DNA of 64,000 nucleotides, taken from the NCBI RefSeq assembly GCF_022230925.1, contig NZ_JAKKFH010000025.1, positions 1 through 64,000 on the forward strand, in the 5' to 3' direction. Shown here in pieces: positions 18,007 to 26,184 of this stretch (position 1 is its first letter; each line of letters opens with the position of its first letter). This DNA comes from Micromonospora alfalfae (GTDB lineage: Bacteria > Actinomycetota > Actinomycetes > Mycobacteriales > Micromonosporaceae). Position numbers and translations under genes: made by a program. The notes under the pieces are model-generated. The model had not been told where the DNA came from. It searched no databases and saw only the letters and a program-made list of their open reading frames with translations.

Positions 18007-18225
18007 TCAGCCTCGGTTGCGGGGGTGTTGTTTGGCGGTGCGCTCGTTGCCGTGGCGGTAGTTGCCGGTCCAGCGGGCCATCACCAACTGCGGGTCGTCG
18101 TCGACCTCGGCCAGGAACTCCGCGGCCCGAGCGCCGCGCAGCGTGCCGGCGACCCGACCGTGGTGGGTGATCACCACAGTGCCGTCCGCCCGTTGCACGT
18201 GCCGGAATCCTGCTGCCGTTCCCAT
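18007..18225 (-). CDS. Small conserved-type protein of unknown function
   Basis: A 72-residue basic protein. It starts MGTAAGFRHVQRADGTVVITH and contains RVAGTLRGARAAEFLAEVD, a pattern seen in small actinobacterial hypothetical proteins, but I cannot name a family. It has regular beta-like then helix-like spacing, suggesting a small folded domain. It is convergent with fabF and shares its terminator, and diverges from the lipoprotein gene across 135 bp. The codon use is like that of its neighbours. Confidence 0.55.
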   Translation of the reverse strand: MGTAAGFRHVQRADGTVVITHHGRVAGTLRGARAAEFLAEVDDDPQLVMARWTGNYRHGNERTAKQHPRNRG

Positions 18226-18295
18226 GGGGTGAGGCTGTCAGACCGACCGGGCGGGGGGCGACCCGATTTCCGTCGTGCCGGGCGCACGATCCCGA

Positions 18296-18324
18296 TTGAC
18301 GTCGAGAGACCGCACGGCTTAGAT
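18296..18324 (+). promoter_or_regulatory. Likely sigma-70 type promoter of the lipoprotein gene
   Basis: TTGACG (18296-18301) and TTAGAT (18319-18324) with a 17-bp spacer, ending 36 bp before the lipoprotein ATG. Both hexamers are close to consensus for the housekeeping sigma factor. Confidence 0.6.
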
Positions 18325-18360
18325 GGGCCGACTGAAGATCGACTGACGGGGATCACCACT

Positions 18361-19032
18361 ATGGACGTTCGTACCCGCGTCGCCGTGTCGGCGGCGCTCA
18401 CCCTCGGCCTGCTGGCCGGCTGCGGCGACGACGCCGGCGCTCCGGCCGGGCCCGCGGCCGGCAGCCCGGCACCACAGGCCGCTGGCGAGCCCTGGTACGA
18501 CGAGGTGGCCCCGGCGTCACCCGGCGGCACGGCCGGCGGCACCGGTTCCCCCTGCCCGGTACCGGTGACGTTTCCGCTGGCCGACGGGTGGACGGCGAAG
18601 GCGATCGAGCCGCCCAAGGGCGAGCTGGCCGAGTTGGTCGGCGAGGCGCTCACCAAGCGCGGCGGCACCACCGTCCGCTGCGAGGTCGACGGCCGGCCGG
18701 CCGGCGGCGGATTCCTGCGGATCTGGGCGGCGGACTCACCGACTGTCACGCCGCGCGCCGCGTTGGAGAGTTTCGCCGCCGGGGCCGGCGAGACGGTCGC
18801 CGGCCAACAGTTCCGTGACCTCCGCGCCGGCGGCTTCGACGCCACCGAGATGACCTGGCTCGCCACCAACCCGCTGGTCGAGGAGGAGGATCAGTCGCGG
18901 AACTGGGCGCTGGCAGTCCAGTCGGCGGGGCAGACCCTCGTCTTCGCGGTCAACGAGGGGCTGATCACCGAACGGACCGACGTGCTGCCGGCGTACCGGC
19001 TCGCGGTGCGGGGGCTCGCGAAGGGCGAGTGA
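18361..19032 (+). CDS. Secreted lipoprotein of unknown function
   Basis: A 223-residue lipoprotein with a short signal peptide and lipobox LLAGC, so Cys21 would be lipidated and the protein held on the outer membrane face. An Ala/Gly/Pro linker follows, then a folded domain of about 150 residues. It contains a Cys pair (GSPCPVPV and VRCEVDG) that could form a disulphide. The overall form resembles the small LpqN/LpqT-like actinobacterial lipoproteins, but that resemblance is weak. The ATG sits downstream of a good promoter; the long frame running back through fabF is spurious. No known function. Confidence 0.7.
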   Translation: MDVRTRVAVSAALTLGLLAGCGDDAGAPAGPAAGSPAPQAAGEPWYDEVAPASPGGTAGGTGSPCPVPVTFPLADGWTAKAIEPPKGELAELVGEALTKRGGTTVRCEVDGRPAGGGFLRIWAADSPTVTPRAALESFAAGAGETVAGQQFRDLRAGGFDATEMTWLATNPLVEEEDQSRNWALAVQSAGQTLVFAVNEGLITERTDVLPAYRLAVRGLAKGE

Positions 19033-19062
19033 GGTGGGCGGTGACCGGGCCGTGCCGGACGG

Positions 19063-20796
19063 TCAGGTGCCGCAGGTCGTGGCGGGCAGTCCGGGGACGG
19101 CCACCGGGGACCGGCCGCCCGGCCGGGCCTTGCCGGCGAGCACGGCGGCCAGGCCGGTCATCGACGCCCGACTGGACGAGTAGGTCGCCAGCAGCGTCGG
19201 TGACTTCGCGTCGGCCAGCACGTACGGGGTGTCCATGGCGACGGTCACCGCCGCGTCGGGGCTCAGGTCCTTGGCGCCGTCGCCGTAGCCCACCAGGTGC
19301 ACGACCGTGCCGCCGCTGGGCTTGACCTGCACCCCGGCGGCGGTCAGCGCGGCGGTGAGCGTGGCCCGGGTGCCGTCCCGACCGCCGGACGAGGTGACGG
19401 TGACCGGTCCGCGTACCGCTCCGCCGCAGGCGCCCTTCAGCACGGTGACGGCGGCGGCTGCCAGCGCGTCGGCCGCCGCCCGGTGCGCCGGGGTGTTGAG
19501 CGTGGACATCTGCGCCGCCGGCAGCTCCGCGAGCTGGAACTTCATGGTCAGCACCCGGGTGACCGCCTCGACCAGCCGGGGCCGGGGCAGGGATCCGCCG
19601 CGCAGCGCGGCGAGCAGCCCGTCGTACGCCTGACCGACGTTCGGGGTCATCAGGATGAGGTCGTTACCGGCGTTGAGCGCCCGGACCGCGGCCTCGCCGG
19701 GGGCCCAGCGCATCGCGGGCGGCATGTTCATCCCGTCGGTGATCACCACGCCCTTGAAGCCGAGTTGGCCGCGCAGCACGTCGGTGAGCAGCTTGTGCGA
19801 GAACGTCGCCGGGGTTCCCGGGTCGATCGCGCGCGCGTCCAGGTGACCGGACATCACTGCCATCGCCCCCGCGTCCATCCCGGCGGTGAACGGCGGCCAC
19901 GCGCCGCTCTGCAACGCCGCGGCGGACTGGGTGAGCACCGGAAGGTCCTGGTGCGAGTCGTCGGCGCTGTGGCCGTGCCCGGGGAAGTGCTTCAGGGTGG
20001 CCGCGACCCCGACCGCCTGGAGGCCGCGGACCGCGCCGCCCACCTGCGCGGCGGCCTGCTTCGGGTCGGCACCGTACGACCGGGAGCCGATCACGGTGCT
20101 CCGGGTGGCCAGCACGTCGGCCACCGGGGCGAAGTCGATGTTGATGCCCATCGCGGCTAACTCGGTGCCGGCGGCCCGCCAGGCCGCCTCGGTGAGCTTC
20201 GGGTCACCGGCCGCGCCGGCCGCGAGGGCGCTGGGCAGCACTGTGACCCCGTCGGACACACGGGTGACGACGCCGTACTCCTGGTCGGTGCCGATGAGCA
20301 GCGGCGCCGAACCGGCGGCGAGCCGACCGCCGGCGGTCCGCAGCCCGGCAGTGAGCTCGTGCACCTGCTTGGGGTTGTCGACGTTGGTGGTCTCCTGATT
20401 GCCCTTGGTCGGGTCGTCGGCGCTGAAGCCGACCAGGATCAGGCCACCCAGTCGGTACTTGGCGATCATGTCGGCGGGGGTGTCCACCCCGGCCAGGGCC
20501 TGGTTACCGGCCGCCGAACCGGCGGAGACCTTCGTCGCCGAGTCGCCGTAGGCGTACGGCATCAGCACCTGGCCGACGAGGTCTTCGTCGGCCAGCGTCG
20601 CCACCAGCGCGGCGGCGCGGCTGGCGGGGTCGCCGGCCGGCGGCGCGGCCGGGACGCTCGGGCCCGCGGACGTGCCGGCCGGGCTGGGCGTCGGCGTGGG
20701 GCGCTCCGGGTCACCGGAGCAGCCGGAGACGAGCAGGGCGGTCAGGGCTGCGACAGCGACACTGGCGCGCCACGGGCGATTCGACACGCCGCCCAT
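19063..20796 (-). CDS. GH3 glycoside hydrolase lipoprotein, beta-N-acetylhexosaminidase type
   Basis: A 577-residue exported enzyme. The lipobox VSGC near residue 26 is followed by a Pro/Ser/Thr linker. The GH3 N-terminal barrel has the NagZ-type signature KHFPGHGHSADDSHQ, whose His is the acid/base in this subfamily. The nucleophile lies in VITDGMNM. The C-terminal alpha/beta domain, about residues 420-577, is the optional GH3_C domain, longer than in minimal NagZ. Probable role is trimming N-acetylglucosamine from cell-wall fragments at the surface. It is convergent with the lipoprotein gene 30 bp away. Confidence 0.88.
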   Translation of the reverse strand: MGGVSNRPWRASVAVAALTALLVSGCSGDPERPTPTPSPAGTSAGPSVPAAPPAGDPASRAAALVATLADEDLVGQVLMPYAYGDSATKVSAGSAAGNQALAGVDTPADMIAKYRLGGLILVGFSADDPTKGNQETTNVDNPKQVHELTAGLRTAGGRLAAGSAPLLIGTDQEYGVVTRVSDGVTVLPSALAAGAAGDPKLTEAAWRAAGTELAAMGINIDFAPVADVLATRSTVIGSRSYGADPKQAAAQVGGAVRGLQAVGVAATLKHFPGHGHSADDSHQDLPVLTQSAAALQSGAWPPFTAGMDAGAMAVMSGHLDARAIDPGTPATFSHKLLTDVLRGQLGFKGVVITDGMNMPPAMRWAPGEAAVRALNAGNDLILMTPNVGQAYDGLLAALRGGSLPRPRLVEAVTRVLTMKFQLAELPAAQMSTLNTPAHRAAADALAAAAVTVLKGACGGAVRGPVTVTSSGGRDGTRATLTAALTAAGVQVKPSGGTVVHLVGYGDGAKDLSPDAAVTVAMDTPYVLADAKSPTLLATYSSSRASMTGLAAVLAGKARPGGRSPVAVPGLPATTCGT

Positions 20797-20883
20797 CCCA
20801 CCAGCTTCTCCCTTATCGGGGCAACTTGACCTTACCGGTCGTCGCCGCTGCGACGGCGTCCGGCCAGCGGCCCGCCGGCCGGG

Positions 20884-21375
20884 TCAGCCGACCCGAGTGA
20901 GCAAGGTCACCGGGGCTCCGTCGCCGGCGTACCGGTAGGGCTCCAGGTCAGCGTCCCATGCCGTGCCGAGCGCCTTGTCGAGGGCGTGCGCCAGCGCCTC
21001 GGGGGCCCGGGAGGCGGCCATCAGCGCTCGAAGGCGGTCCTCGCCGAGCTGAATGTCGCCGGCCACGCCGACCGTTGCCCGGAACAGGCCACGGGCCGGC
21101 ACGTACATGAAGCGCTCACCGTCGGCGCCGGGACTCGGCTCCTCGGTGACCTCGAAACGGATCATGGGCCACTGCCGTAGGGCAGCAGCCAGCTCGGCGC
21201 CCGTCCCCGGACGACCGGTCCACCCGCACTCGGCCCGGCGTGCGCCGGGGTCGACGGGCTGAGCCGTCCACTGCAGGTTGACCGGCGCGGCTAGGACGCG
21301 CGCGATCGCCCACTCGACGTGTGAGCACACGGCGAGCGGGGTCGAATGGACGTATACGACGCCACGCGTTGGCAC
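20884..21375 (-). CDS. DUF3145-family protein
   Basis: A 163-residue protein matching the actinobacterial DUF3145 pattern: MPTRGVVYVHSTPLAVCSHVEWAI at the N-terminus (the first part is characteristic), an internal GERFMYVPARGLFRA and a late GTAWDADLEPYRYAGD. No biochemical role is known for the family. The GTG start has GGGAGGT 5 nt upstream. It is transcribed alone and diverges from the 109-residue gene across 308 bp. Confidence 0.8.
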   Translation of the reverse strand: MPTRGVVYVHSTPLAVCSHVEWAIARVLAAPVNLQWTAQPVDPGARRAECGWTGRPGTGAELAAALRQWPMIRFEVTEEPSPGADGERFMYVPARGLFRATVGVAGDIQLGEDRLRALMAASRAPEALAHALDKALGTAWDADLEPYRYAGDGAPVTLLTRVG

Positions 21376-21683
21376 GGTGACCTCCCGGAGAGCGAGGTGC
21401 GTCTTCCCCTACGACCTCGTCCACCCAGGTGGCTGCTGCAACACATGATGACTCCTGTGACGCATGGTGCGCCAGAGAATCGGAAAAAACGCCGGGTGGA
21501 ATAGCCGGACGGGTGGTCGCCGTTGCCTCTCAGGACACCGCGACGACCAGCATGATGTCGTGGTCCTGTACAGTTCCACCGGCGGCTTATGCCGCGTTAC
21601 ACCTTCGCGGGTCGAGTCACGTACGACCCGCACACAGCCCCCGGACGTCCAGTCCTCCCGTACGTCTTGCAAGGAGTACCTCC
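21376..21683. other. Divergent intergenic region with an 8-bp dyad
   Basis: Between the DUF3145 gene and the 109-residue gene I see no coding frame with a ribosome binding site. It contains a perfect 8-bp inverted repeat, GCGGGTCG (21607-21614) and CGACCCGC (21624-21631), with a 9-nt centre, 53 bp before the downstream start. It could be an operator or a leader hairpin. Confidence 0.35.
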
Positions 21684-22013
21684 GTGGCGAGCAACACCTC
21701 TAAGACCGCGCGCGCGTCCGTCCGGGCCGGCCAGGCTGGCCAGGGTGGCGCCCTCAGCGTGCTGGGCGAGTTCAAGTACCTCATCCCGCTCAACGGCGGC
21801 AAGCACGCCTACGTGCGGAACCTGACCAACGGCAAGACGGCGCACCTGCGCACGGACTCCGACGCCTTCGTCGAGGAGATCCGCGTTCTGGCCGCCGCCG
21901 GCCACGCCGCCAAGATCCGGGCGGAGATCAACAACCTGGCTGCCACCCACCCGGGTGACGGCTGGGAGGCCACCGAGAAGCGCCTGGTCGCGGCCGGCGT
22001 CTTCGAGGGCTGA
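21684..22013 (+). CDS. Small conserved-type basic protein of unknown function
   Basis: A 109-residue protein starting at GTG with AAGGAG 8 nt upstream. The first 25 residues are Ser/Ala/Arg-rich and probably unfolded. The rest has a compact pattern: EFKYLIPLNGGKHAYVRNL, KTAHLRTDSDAFVEEIRVLAA, and a helical C-terminus. I cannot assign a family. The long leader, own strong terminator and good start suggest it is a real, well-expressed gene. The frame upstream of the GTG is leader. Confidence 0.65.
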   Translation: MASNTSKTARASVRAGQAGQGGALSVLGEFKYLIPLNGGKHAYVRNLTNGKTAHLRTDSDAFVEEIRVLAAAGHAAKIRAEINNLAATHPGDGWEATEKRLVAAGVFEG

Positions 22014-22032
22014 GCCCTCCCCCACGCACCAC

Positions 22033-22070
22033 CGAAACCGCCCGCCGGGAGTTCCCGGCGGGCGGTTTCG
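22033..22070 (+). terminator. Strong hairpin terminator
   Basis: Perfect 18-bp inverted repeat, 22033-22050 and 22053-22070, starting 19 bp after the stop of the 109-residue gene. It lies just before the end of the convergent carbonic anhydrase gene and could serve both. Confidence 0.88.
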
Positions 22071-22087
22071 CGTGTCCGGAGGCCGGG

Positions 22088-22732
22088 TCAGCCTGGATCG
22101 AGCAGGGCCACCTCGCCGGTGGCCAGGTCGTAGAGGCCGCCGACCACTGCCACCCGGCCGGCAGCCACCGGCCCGGCCAGCAGATCGTCCTCGCGCAGGG
22201 TGCGCACCGTGCGCCGGACGTGCCGGCGAATCGCCAGCGGCTGCACCGCCGGATCGTCGAGCCCCGCCTCGGTCACCGCCGGGGCGATCTCGTCCACCAG
22301 GTGTGCCAGCGACCCGCCGGGACGCTGCCCGGTGCGCAGCGACTCCACAGTGGCCTGCACCGCGCCGCACCGCTCGTGGCCAAGAACCATCACCAGCGGT
22401 ACGCCGAGCTGCCCGACCACGTACTCGATCGAGCCGCAGACCGCGCGATCGAGCACGTGCCCGCCGGTACGGATCACGCAGATCGCGCCGAAGGTCTGAT
22501 CGAAGATCGCCTCCAACGGCACCCGGGAGTCGATGCACCCCAGCACCACGGCGTACGGCTGCTGGTCGCCGGAGGCCGCTGCGGCGGCCGTCACGTCGTG
22601 TCCGTGCACCGGCTGGCCACTGACGAACCGCCGGTTGCCGGCGAGCAGGTCGGCAAGCGCGGCGCGGGGCGTACCGCCGGCCTGGCGCCCCTGCCCCGAC
22701 GTCGCGCCCATGGGTGCTCCCGACGACCCCAT
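22088..22732 (-). CDS. Beta-class carbonic anhydrase
   Basis: A 214-residue zinc enzyme interconverting CO2 and bicarbonate. The ligands are in place: Cys66 and Asp68 in CIDSR, His119 and Cys122 in GHERCGA. The Asp-Arg dyad is formed by Asp68 and Arg70. Length is normal for the bacterial type. Two starts are possible, ATG 22732 or the in-frame ATG seven codons later, which has GGGAG close upstream. Cytosolic, no signal peptide. Bicarbonate supply for acetyl-CoA carboxylase is a plausible use. Confidence 0.93.
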   Translation of the reverse strand: MGSSGAPMGATSGQGRQAGGTPRAALADLLAGNRRFVSGQPVHGHDVTAAAAASGDQQPYAVVLGCIDSRVPLEAIFDQTFGAICVIRTGGHVLDRAVCGSIEYVVGQLGVPLVMVLGHERCGAVQATVESLRTGQRPGGSLAHLVDEIAPAVTEAGLDDPAVQPLAIRRHVRRTVRTLREDDLLAGPVAAGRVAVVGGLYDLATGEVALLDPG

Positions 22733-22881
22733 GCCGTTCAGCTTGGCCCGCCGCCGTCCGGGACGGGCGAGGTCGGGAATGTTCGCGACGGTGCGATTGG
22801 CGTGGTGTCATGGCGGGTAGCCGGTGTTACCGCCGGGTATCGGAGGTGCTGGTGGTACCGGGCGGCCCTGGGGAGGTGGCG

Positions 22882-23853
22882 ATGCCGGAGCGGTTCGAGG
22901 TCGGTCTGCCGGACGGCGTACGGCTCAACGTCGAGGCGACGGGTCCGACGGACGCCCAGGTCACCGCCATCCTGCTGCACGGCTGGACGCTGGACGGGCG
23001 CGCCTGGCGCCGGCAGGTCGACGCGCTCACGGCACCGCCGTTCGGCGCTGCCGTGCGGGTGGTGGCCTACGACGCGCGGGGGCACGGCCGGTCCAGCTGC
23101 ATGGCGCTGCCCACTGCCACAGTGGCCCAATTGGGTGACGACCTGGCCGCGGTGATCGACGCGGTCGCGCCGACCGGCCCTGTGGTGCTGGTCGGGCACT
23201 CGATGGGCGGCATGACGATCATGGAGTACGCGCACCGCCACCCCGCGCACTTCGCCGCCCGTACCGCCGGCCTGGTCTTCGTCTCGACCACCGCCGAGGG
23301 GCACACGCACACCGTCTACGGCCTCTCGCCGCGGATCGCCCGGTTGATCCGGCTGGCCGAGACGACCGGCGCCGGCGTGCTGGCCCGGTGTGGCTCGTGG
23401 CGCGCGCCCCGGGCACTGCTGAACGCGCTGCAACCGAGCATCCGGTGGATGCTCTTCGGTGACCGCTGCGAGCCGGCCGACATCCGCCTGGTGACGTCGG
23501 CGGTGGCTCGGGCCTCGCTGCGCTCGATCGGCGGGTTCCGCGCCTCCATCGGCGCCCAGCACCGGCTGGACACCCTCGCCGCGTTGGCCCACCTGCCGGC
23601 CGCCGCCCTGGTCGGCGACCGGGACCGGCTGACCCCGCCACCGTGCGCCGAGTCGATCGCGGCGGCTCTGCCGGCCACCGAGCTGACCGTCTGCCCCGGT
23701 GCCGGGCACATGCTGATGATGGAGCGTCCGGACGAGGTCAACGCCGCGCTCACCGGCGTGGTGCGGCGGATGCTCGCCGAATCGCCGCCGGCTCACCGTG
23801 GCGCATCGCCGCCGGCTCACCGTGACGCGGCCCCTGCCGAGACGGGCGCCTGA
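22882..23853 (+). CDS. Alpha/beta hydrolase
   Basis: A 323-residue hydrolase of the epoxide-hydrolase/haloperoxidase-like group. The oxyanion segment HGWTLDG follows the first strand, the nucleophile Ser is in VGHSMGG, the acid is likely in VGDRDRLTPP and the His in PGAGHMLMMERP. Substrate is unknown. The ATG at 22882 has GGGGAGGT 6 nt upstream. The C-terminus ends with a 24-bp duplicated segment (20 bp identical at 23781-23800 and 23805-23824) that adds a repeated SPPAHR tail, a recent-looking slippage. No partner genes are evident. Confidence 0.85.
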   Translation: MPERFEVGLPDGVRLNVEATGPTDAQVTAILLHGWTLDGRAWRRQVDALTAPPFGAAVRVVAYDARGHGRSSCMALPTATVAQLGDDLAAVIDAVAPTGPVVLVGHSMGGMTIMEYAHRHPAHFAARTAGLVFVSTTAEGHTHTVYGLSPRIARLIRLAETTGAGVLARCGSWRAPRALLNALQPSIRWMLFGDRCEPADIRLVTSAVARASLRSIGGFRASIGAQHRLDTLAALAHLPAAALVGDRDRLTPPPCAESIAAALPATELTVCPGAGHMLMMERPDEVNAALTGVVRRMLAESPPAHRGASPPAHRDAAPAETGA

Positions 23854-23960
23854 GCACGTTCGCGCACCTCGGGCGCGGCGGGTCGGCTCCGAGGCCGTAC
23901 TCTTCTCGGTTGGCTCGCGCGGTTCCCGCCGCCTGCCGGCGACCTCTGAAGGAGCGTGCG

Positions 23961-26078
23961 TTGACCGACCAGACCGGCCTGGAGCAGGAGATCGCCGTCG
24001 AGCAACGACACCTCGACCGGGTGTACGCCCGACTGGCCGAGCTGCGGCAGTCGGCCGTCCGCGCCGAGCGTGACGGCTACCGGATGGCCCGGGTGGGCAC
24101 GCACGGCGCCCTGGTCGAGCGCGACGCGATGGTCTTCCACGCGGCGCAGCGGCGGCACACCCTGGACGCCGAGCACGAGGGGCTGGTCTTCGGCCGGCTG
24201 GACCTGCGCGACCGTCAGGTGCTGCACGTCGGGCGACTGGGGATCCGCGACGAGAACGCCGTGACGCTCGTCGTCGACTGGCGCGCACCGGCCGCCGCCG
24301 CCTTCTACCAGGCCACACCGGCGCAGCCGCTGGACGTGGTGCGGCGCCGCACCATCCAGTCCCGCGCCGAGCGGGTCACCCGGATCGAGGACGACCTGCT
24401 GGACCCGACGGCCGCTCCGGAGGGGATGACCGTCGTCGGTGACGGCGCGTTGCTGGCCACCCTGTCCAAGGCCACCGGGCGGGGCATGCGCGACATCGTG
24501 GCGACCATCCAGCGGGAGCAGGACGAGGCGATCCGCTCGCCCGGCTCCGGGGTGACCATCGTCGCGGGCGGCCCCGGCACCGGCAAGACCGCTGTCGCCC
24601 TGCACCGGGCCGCGTTCCTGCTGTACTCCGACCGCAGCCGCTACGCCGGCGGCGGCATCCTGGTGGTCGGCCCGTCGTCAGTCTTCGTCGAGTACATCGG
24701 CTCCGTGCTGCCGTCGCTCGGTGAGGACACCGCGACCCTGCACTCGCTGGGCACCCTCTTCCCGGGGATGACCGCCACCCGACCCGACCCGCCCGAGGTG
24801 GCGGCGGTGAAGGGCTCGCTGCGGATGCGCCGGGTGCTGGAGCGGGCGGCCCGCGACGCGGTGCCGGGCGGCCCGGGTGAGCTGCGGTTGCTCTACCGGG
24901 GCACACTGCTGCGGCTGGACCGGACCGCGCTGGACCGGATCCGGGACCGCGCGCTGCAACGCGGCGCACGACGCAACGAGGTGCGCCGAGCCGGCTTCGA
25001 CGGGGTGTTCGCCGCGCTCTGGACGCAGGCCCGTGAGCTGAGCAGCGGTCGACTGCCGGAGCAACCGGCCTTCGAGGCGGAGATCGCCGAGCGGTCGGAG
25101 TTCCGGGAGTTCCTCAAGGCGTGGTGGCCCCGGCTGCACCCCCGGCATGTCCTCGGCTGGCTGGCGCAGCCGGACCGGCTGCGCCGGTACGCCGGGGGGA
25201 TCCTCTCCTCGGCGGAGATCCGGCTGCTCAACGCCGCGTACCGGAACCTGGACTCGGCCGGGCTGACAATCGCCGACGTGGCGTTGCTGGACGAGTTGGA
25301 CGCGCTGCTCGGTAAGCCCGCACAGCCGGCCCGAGCGCGACGCGATCCGTTCCAGCTCGCCGGCGGCGTCCGTGAGCTGAGCACCCTCGGTGAACGGCAG
25401 CGGGCCGCCCGCGCGGCGGCCCGGGAGCGCCCGGAGGACTACCGGGAGTACGCGCACGTGGTGGTGGACGAGGCGCAAGACGTCTCGCCGATGCAGTGGC
25501 GGATGATCGGTCGGCGCGGCCGACTGGCCTCCTGGACAGTGGTGGGCGACCCCGCCCAGACCGCGTGGACCGGCGATCCGGAAGAGCTGACCCGAGCCCG
25601 CGACCAGGCCCTGGGCCGGCGCAAGCGGCACGACTTCACGCTCACCACCAACTACCGCAATTCGTCGGAGATCTTCGCGGTGGCGGCGGCGGAGATCCGT
25701 CGGCTCTACCCGGACCTGCCGCTGCCGACCGCCGTCCGCTCCACCGGGGTCGAGCCGGTGGAGCTGGTGGTGCCCGCGACCGGGTTGGAGACCGCGACAG
25801 TGGAGGCCGCCGCCGGCCTGCTGGCCGAGGTGGAGGGCACGGTCGGCGTGATCACGCCGGTCCCCCGCCGGGACGAGGTCGCCGGGTGGTTGGGCGCGCT
25901 CGGCGCGCCGAGGTTGCAGGTGGTGACCAGCCTGGAGGCCAAGGGCATGGAGTACGACGGGGTCGTGCTTGTCGCCCCGAGCGAGATCCGGGCGGATCCG
26001 GGGGCCGGGGTACGCACCCTGTACGTGGCGCTCTCCCGGGCCACCCAGCGGCTCACCACCATCGACCCGACCGGCTGA
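23961..26078 (+). CDS. HelD-like UvrD/Rep-type helicase, RNA-polymerase recycling type
   Basis: A 705-residue SF1 NTPase. An N-terminal helical, coiled-coil-like region (to about residue 70) is followed by the P-loop GGPGTGKTAVALHRA near residue 209, then Walker B VVVDEAQDVSPMQW, motif IV TTNYRNS and the late motifs VTSLEAKGMEYD and YVALSRATQRL. N-terminal helices plus a split helicase core are the hallmark of HelD proteins, which remove stalled RNA polymerase from DNA; some actinobacterial relatives (HelR) give rifamycin tolerance. The TTG start is preferred to the upstream GTG because AAGGAG lies 7 nt before it. No rifamycin-associated palindrome was seen upstream. Confidence 0.85.
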   Translation: MTDQTGLEQEIAVEQRHLDRVYARLAELRQSAVRAERDGYRMARVGTHGALVERDAMVFHAAQRRHTLDAEHEGLVFGRLDLRDRQVLHVGRLGIRDENAVTLVVDWRAPAAAAFYQATPAQPLDVVRRRTIQSRAERVTRIEDDLLDPTAAPEGMTVVGDGALLATLSKATGRGMRDIVATIQREQDEAIRSPGSGVTIVAGGPGTGKTAVALHRAAFLLYSDRSRYAGGGILVVGPSSVFVEYIGSVLPSLGEDTATLHSLGTLFPGMTATRPDPPEVAAVKGSLRMRRVLERAARDAVPGGPGELRLLYRGTLLRLDRTALDRIRDRALQRGARRNEVRRAGFDGVFAALWTQARELSSGRLPEQPAFEAEIAERSEFREFLKAWWPRLHPRHVLGWLAQPDRLRRYAGGILSSAEIRLLNAAYRNLDSAGLTIADVALLDELDALLGKPAQPARARRDPFQLAGGVRELSTLGERQRAARAAARERPEDYREYAHVVVDEAQDVSPMQWRMIGRRGRLASWTVVGDPAQTAWTGDPEELTRARDQALGRRKRHDFTLTTNYRNSSEIFAVAAAEIRRLYPDLPLPTAVRSTGVEPVELVVPATGLETATVEAAAGLLAEVEGTVGVITPVPRRDEVAGWLGALGAPRLQVVTSLEAKGMEYDGVVLVAPSEIRADPGAGVRTLYVALSRATQRLTTIDPTG

Positions 26079-26120
26079 CGTGTGCGGACTGCCGCCAGCG
26101 GAAGGTGGTGGCCATACACT

Positions 26121-26142
26121 TGCACACATAGCGATGTGAGCA
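26121..26142. promoter_or_regulatory. Likely metal-regulator operator upstream of the CDF exporter
   Basis: Inverted repeat TGCACACAT-AGCG-ATGTGAGCA with 8 of 9 positions pairing, in an AT-rich island 43 bp before the exporter start. Size and spacing fit an ArsR/SmtB- or MerR-type metal sensor site. No such regulator gene is adjacent. Confidence 0.5.
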
Positions 26143-26184
26143 TACATTTGACCGGGTCCCGGCCGGCGGCGGAAGGTGGTTCTC

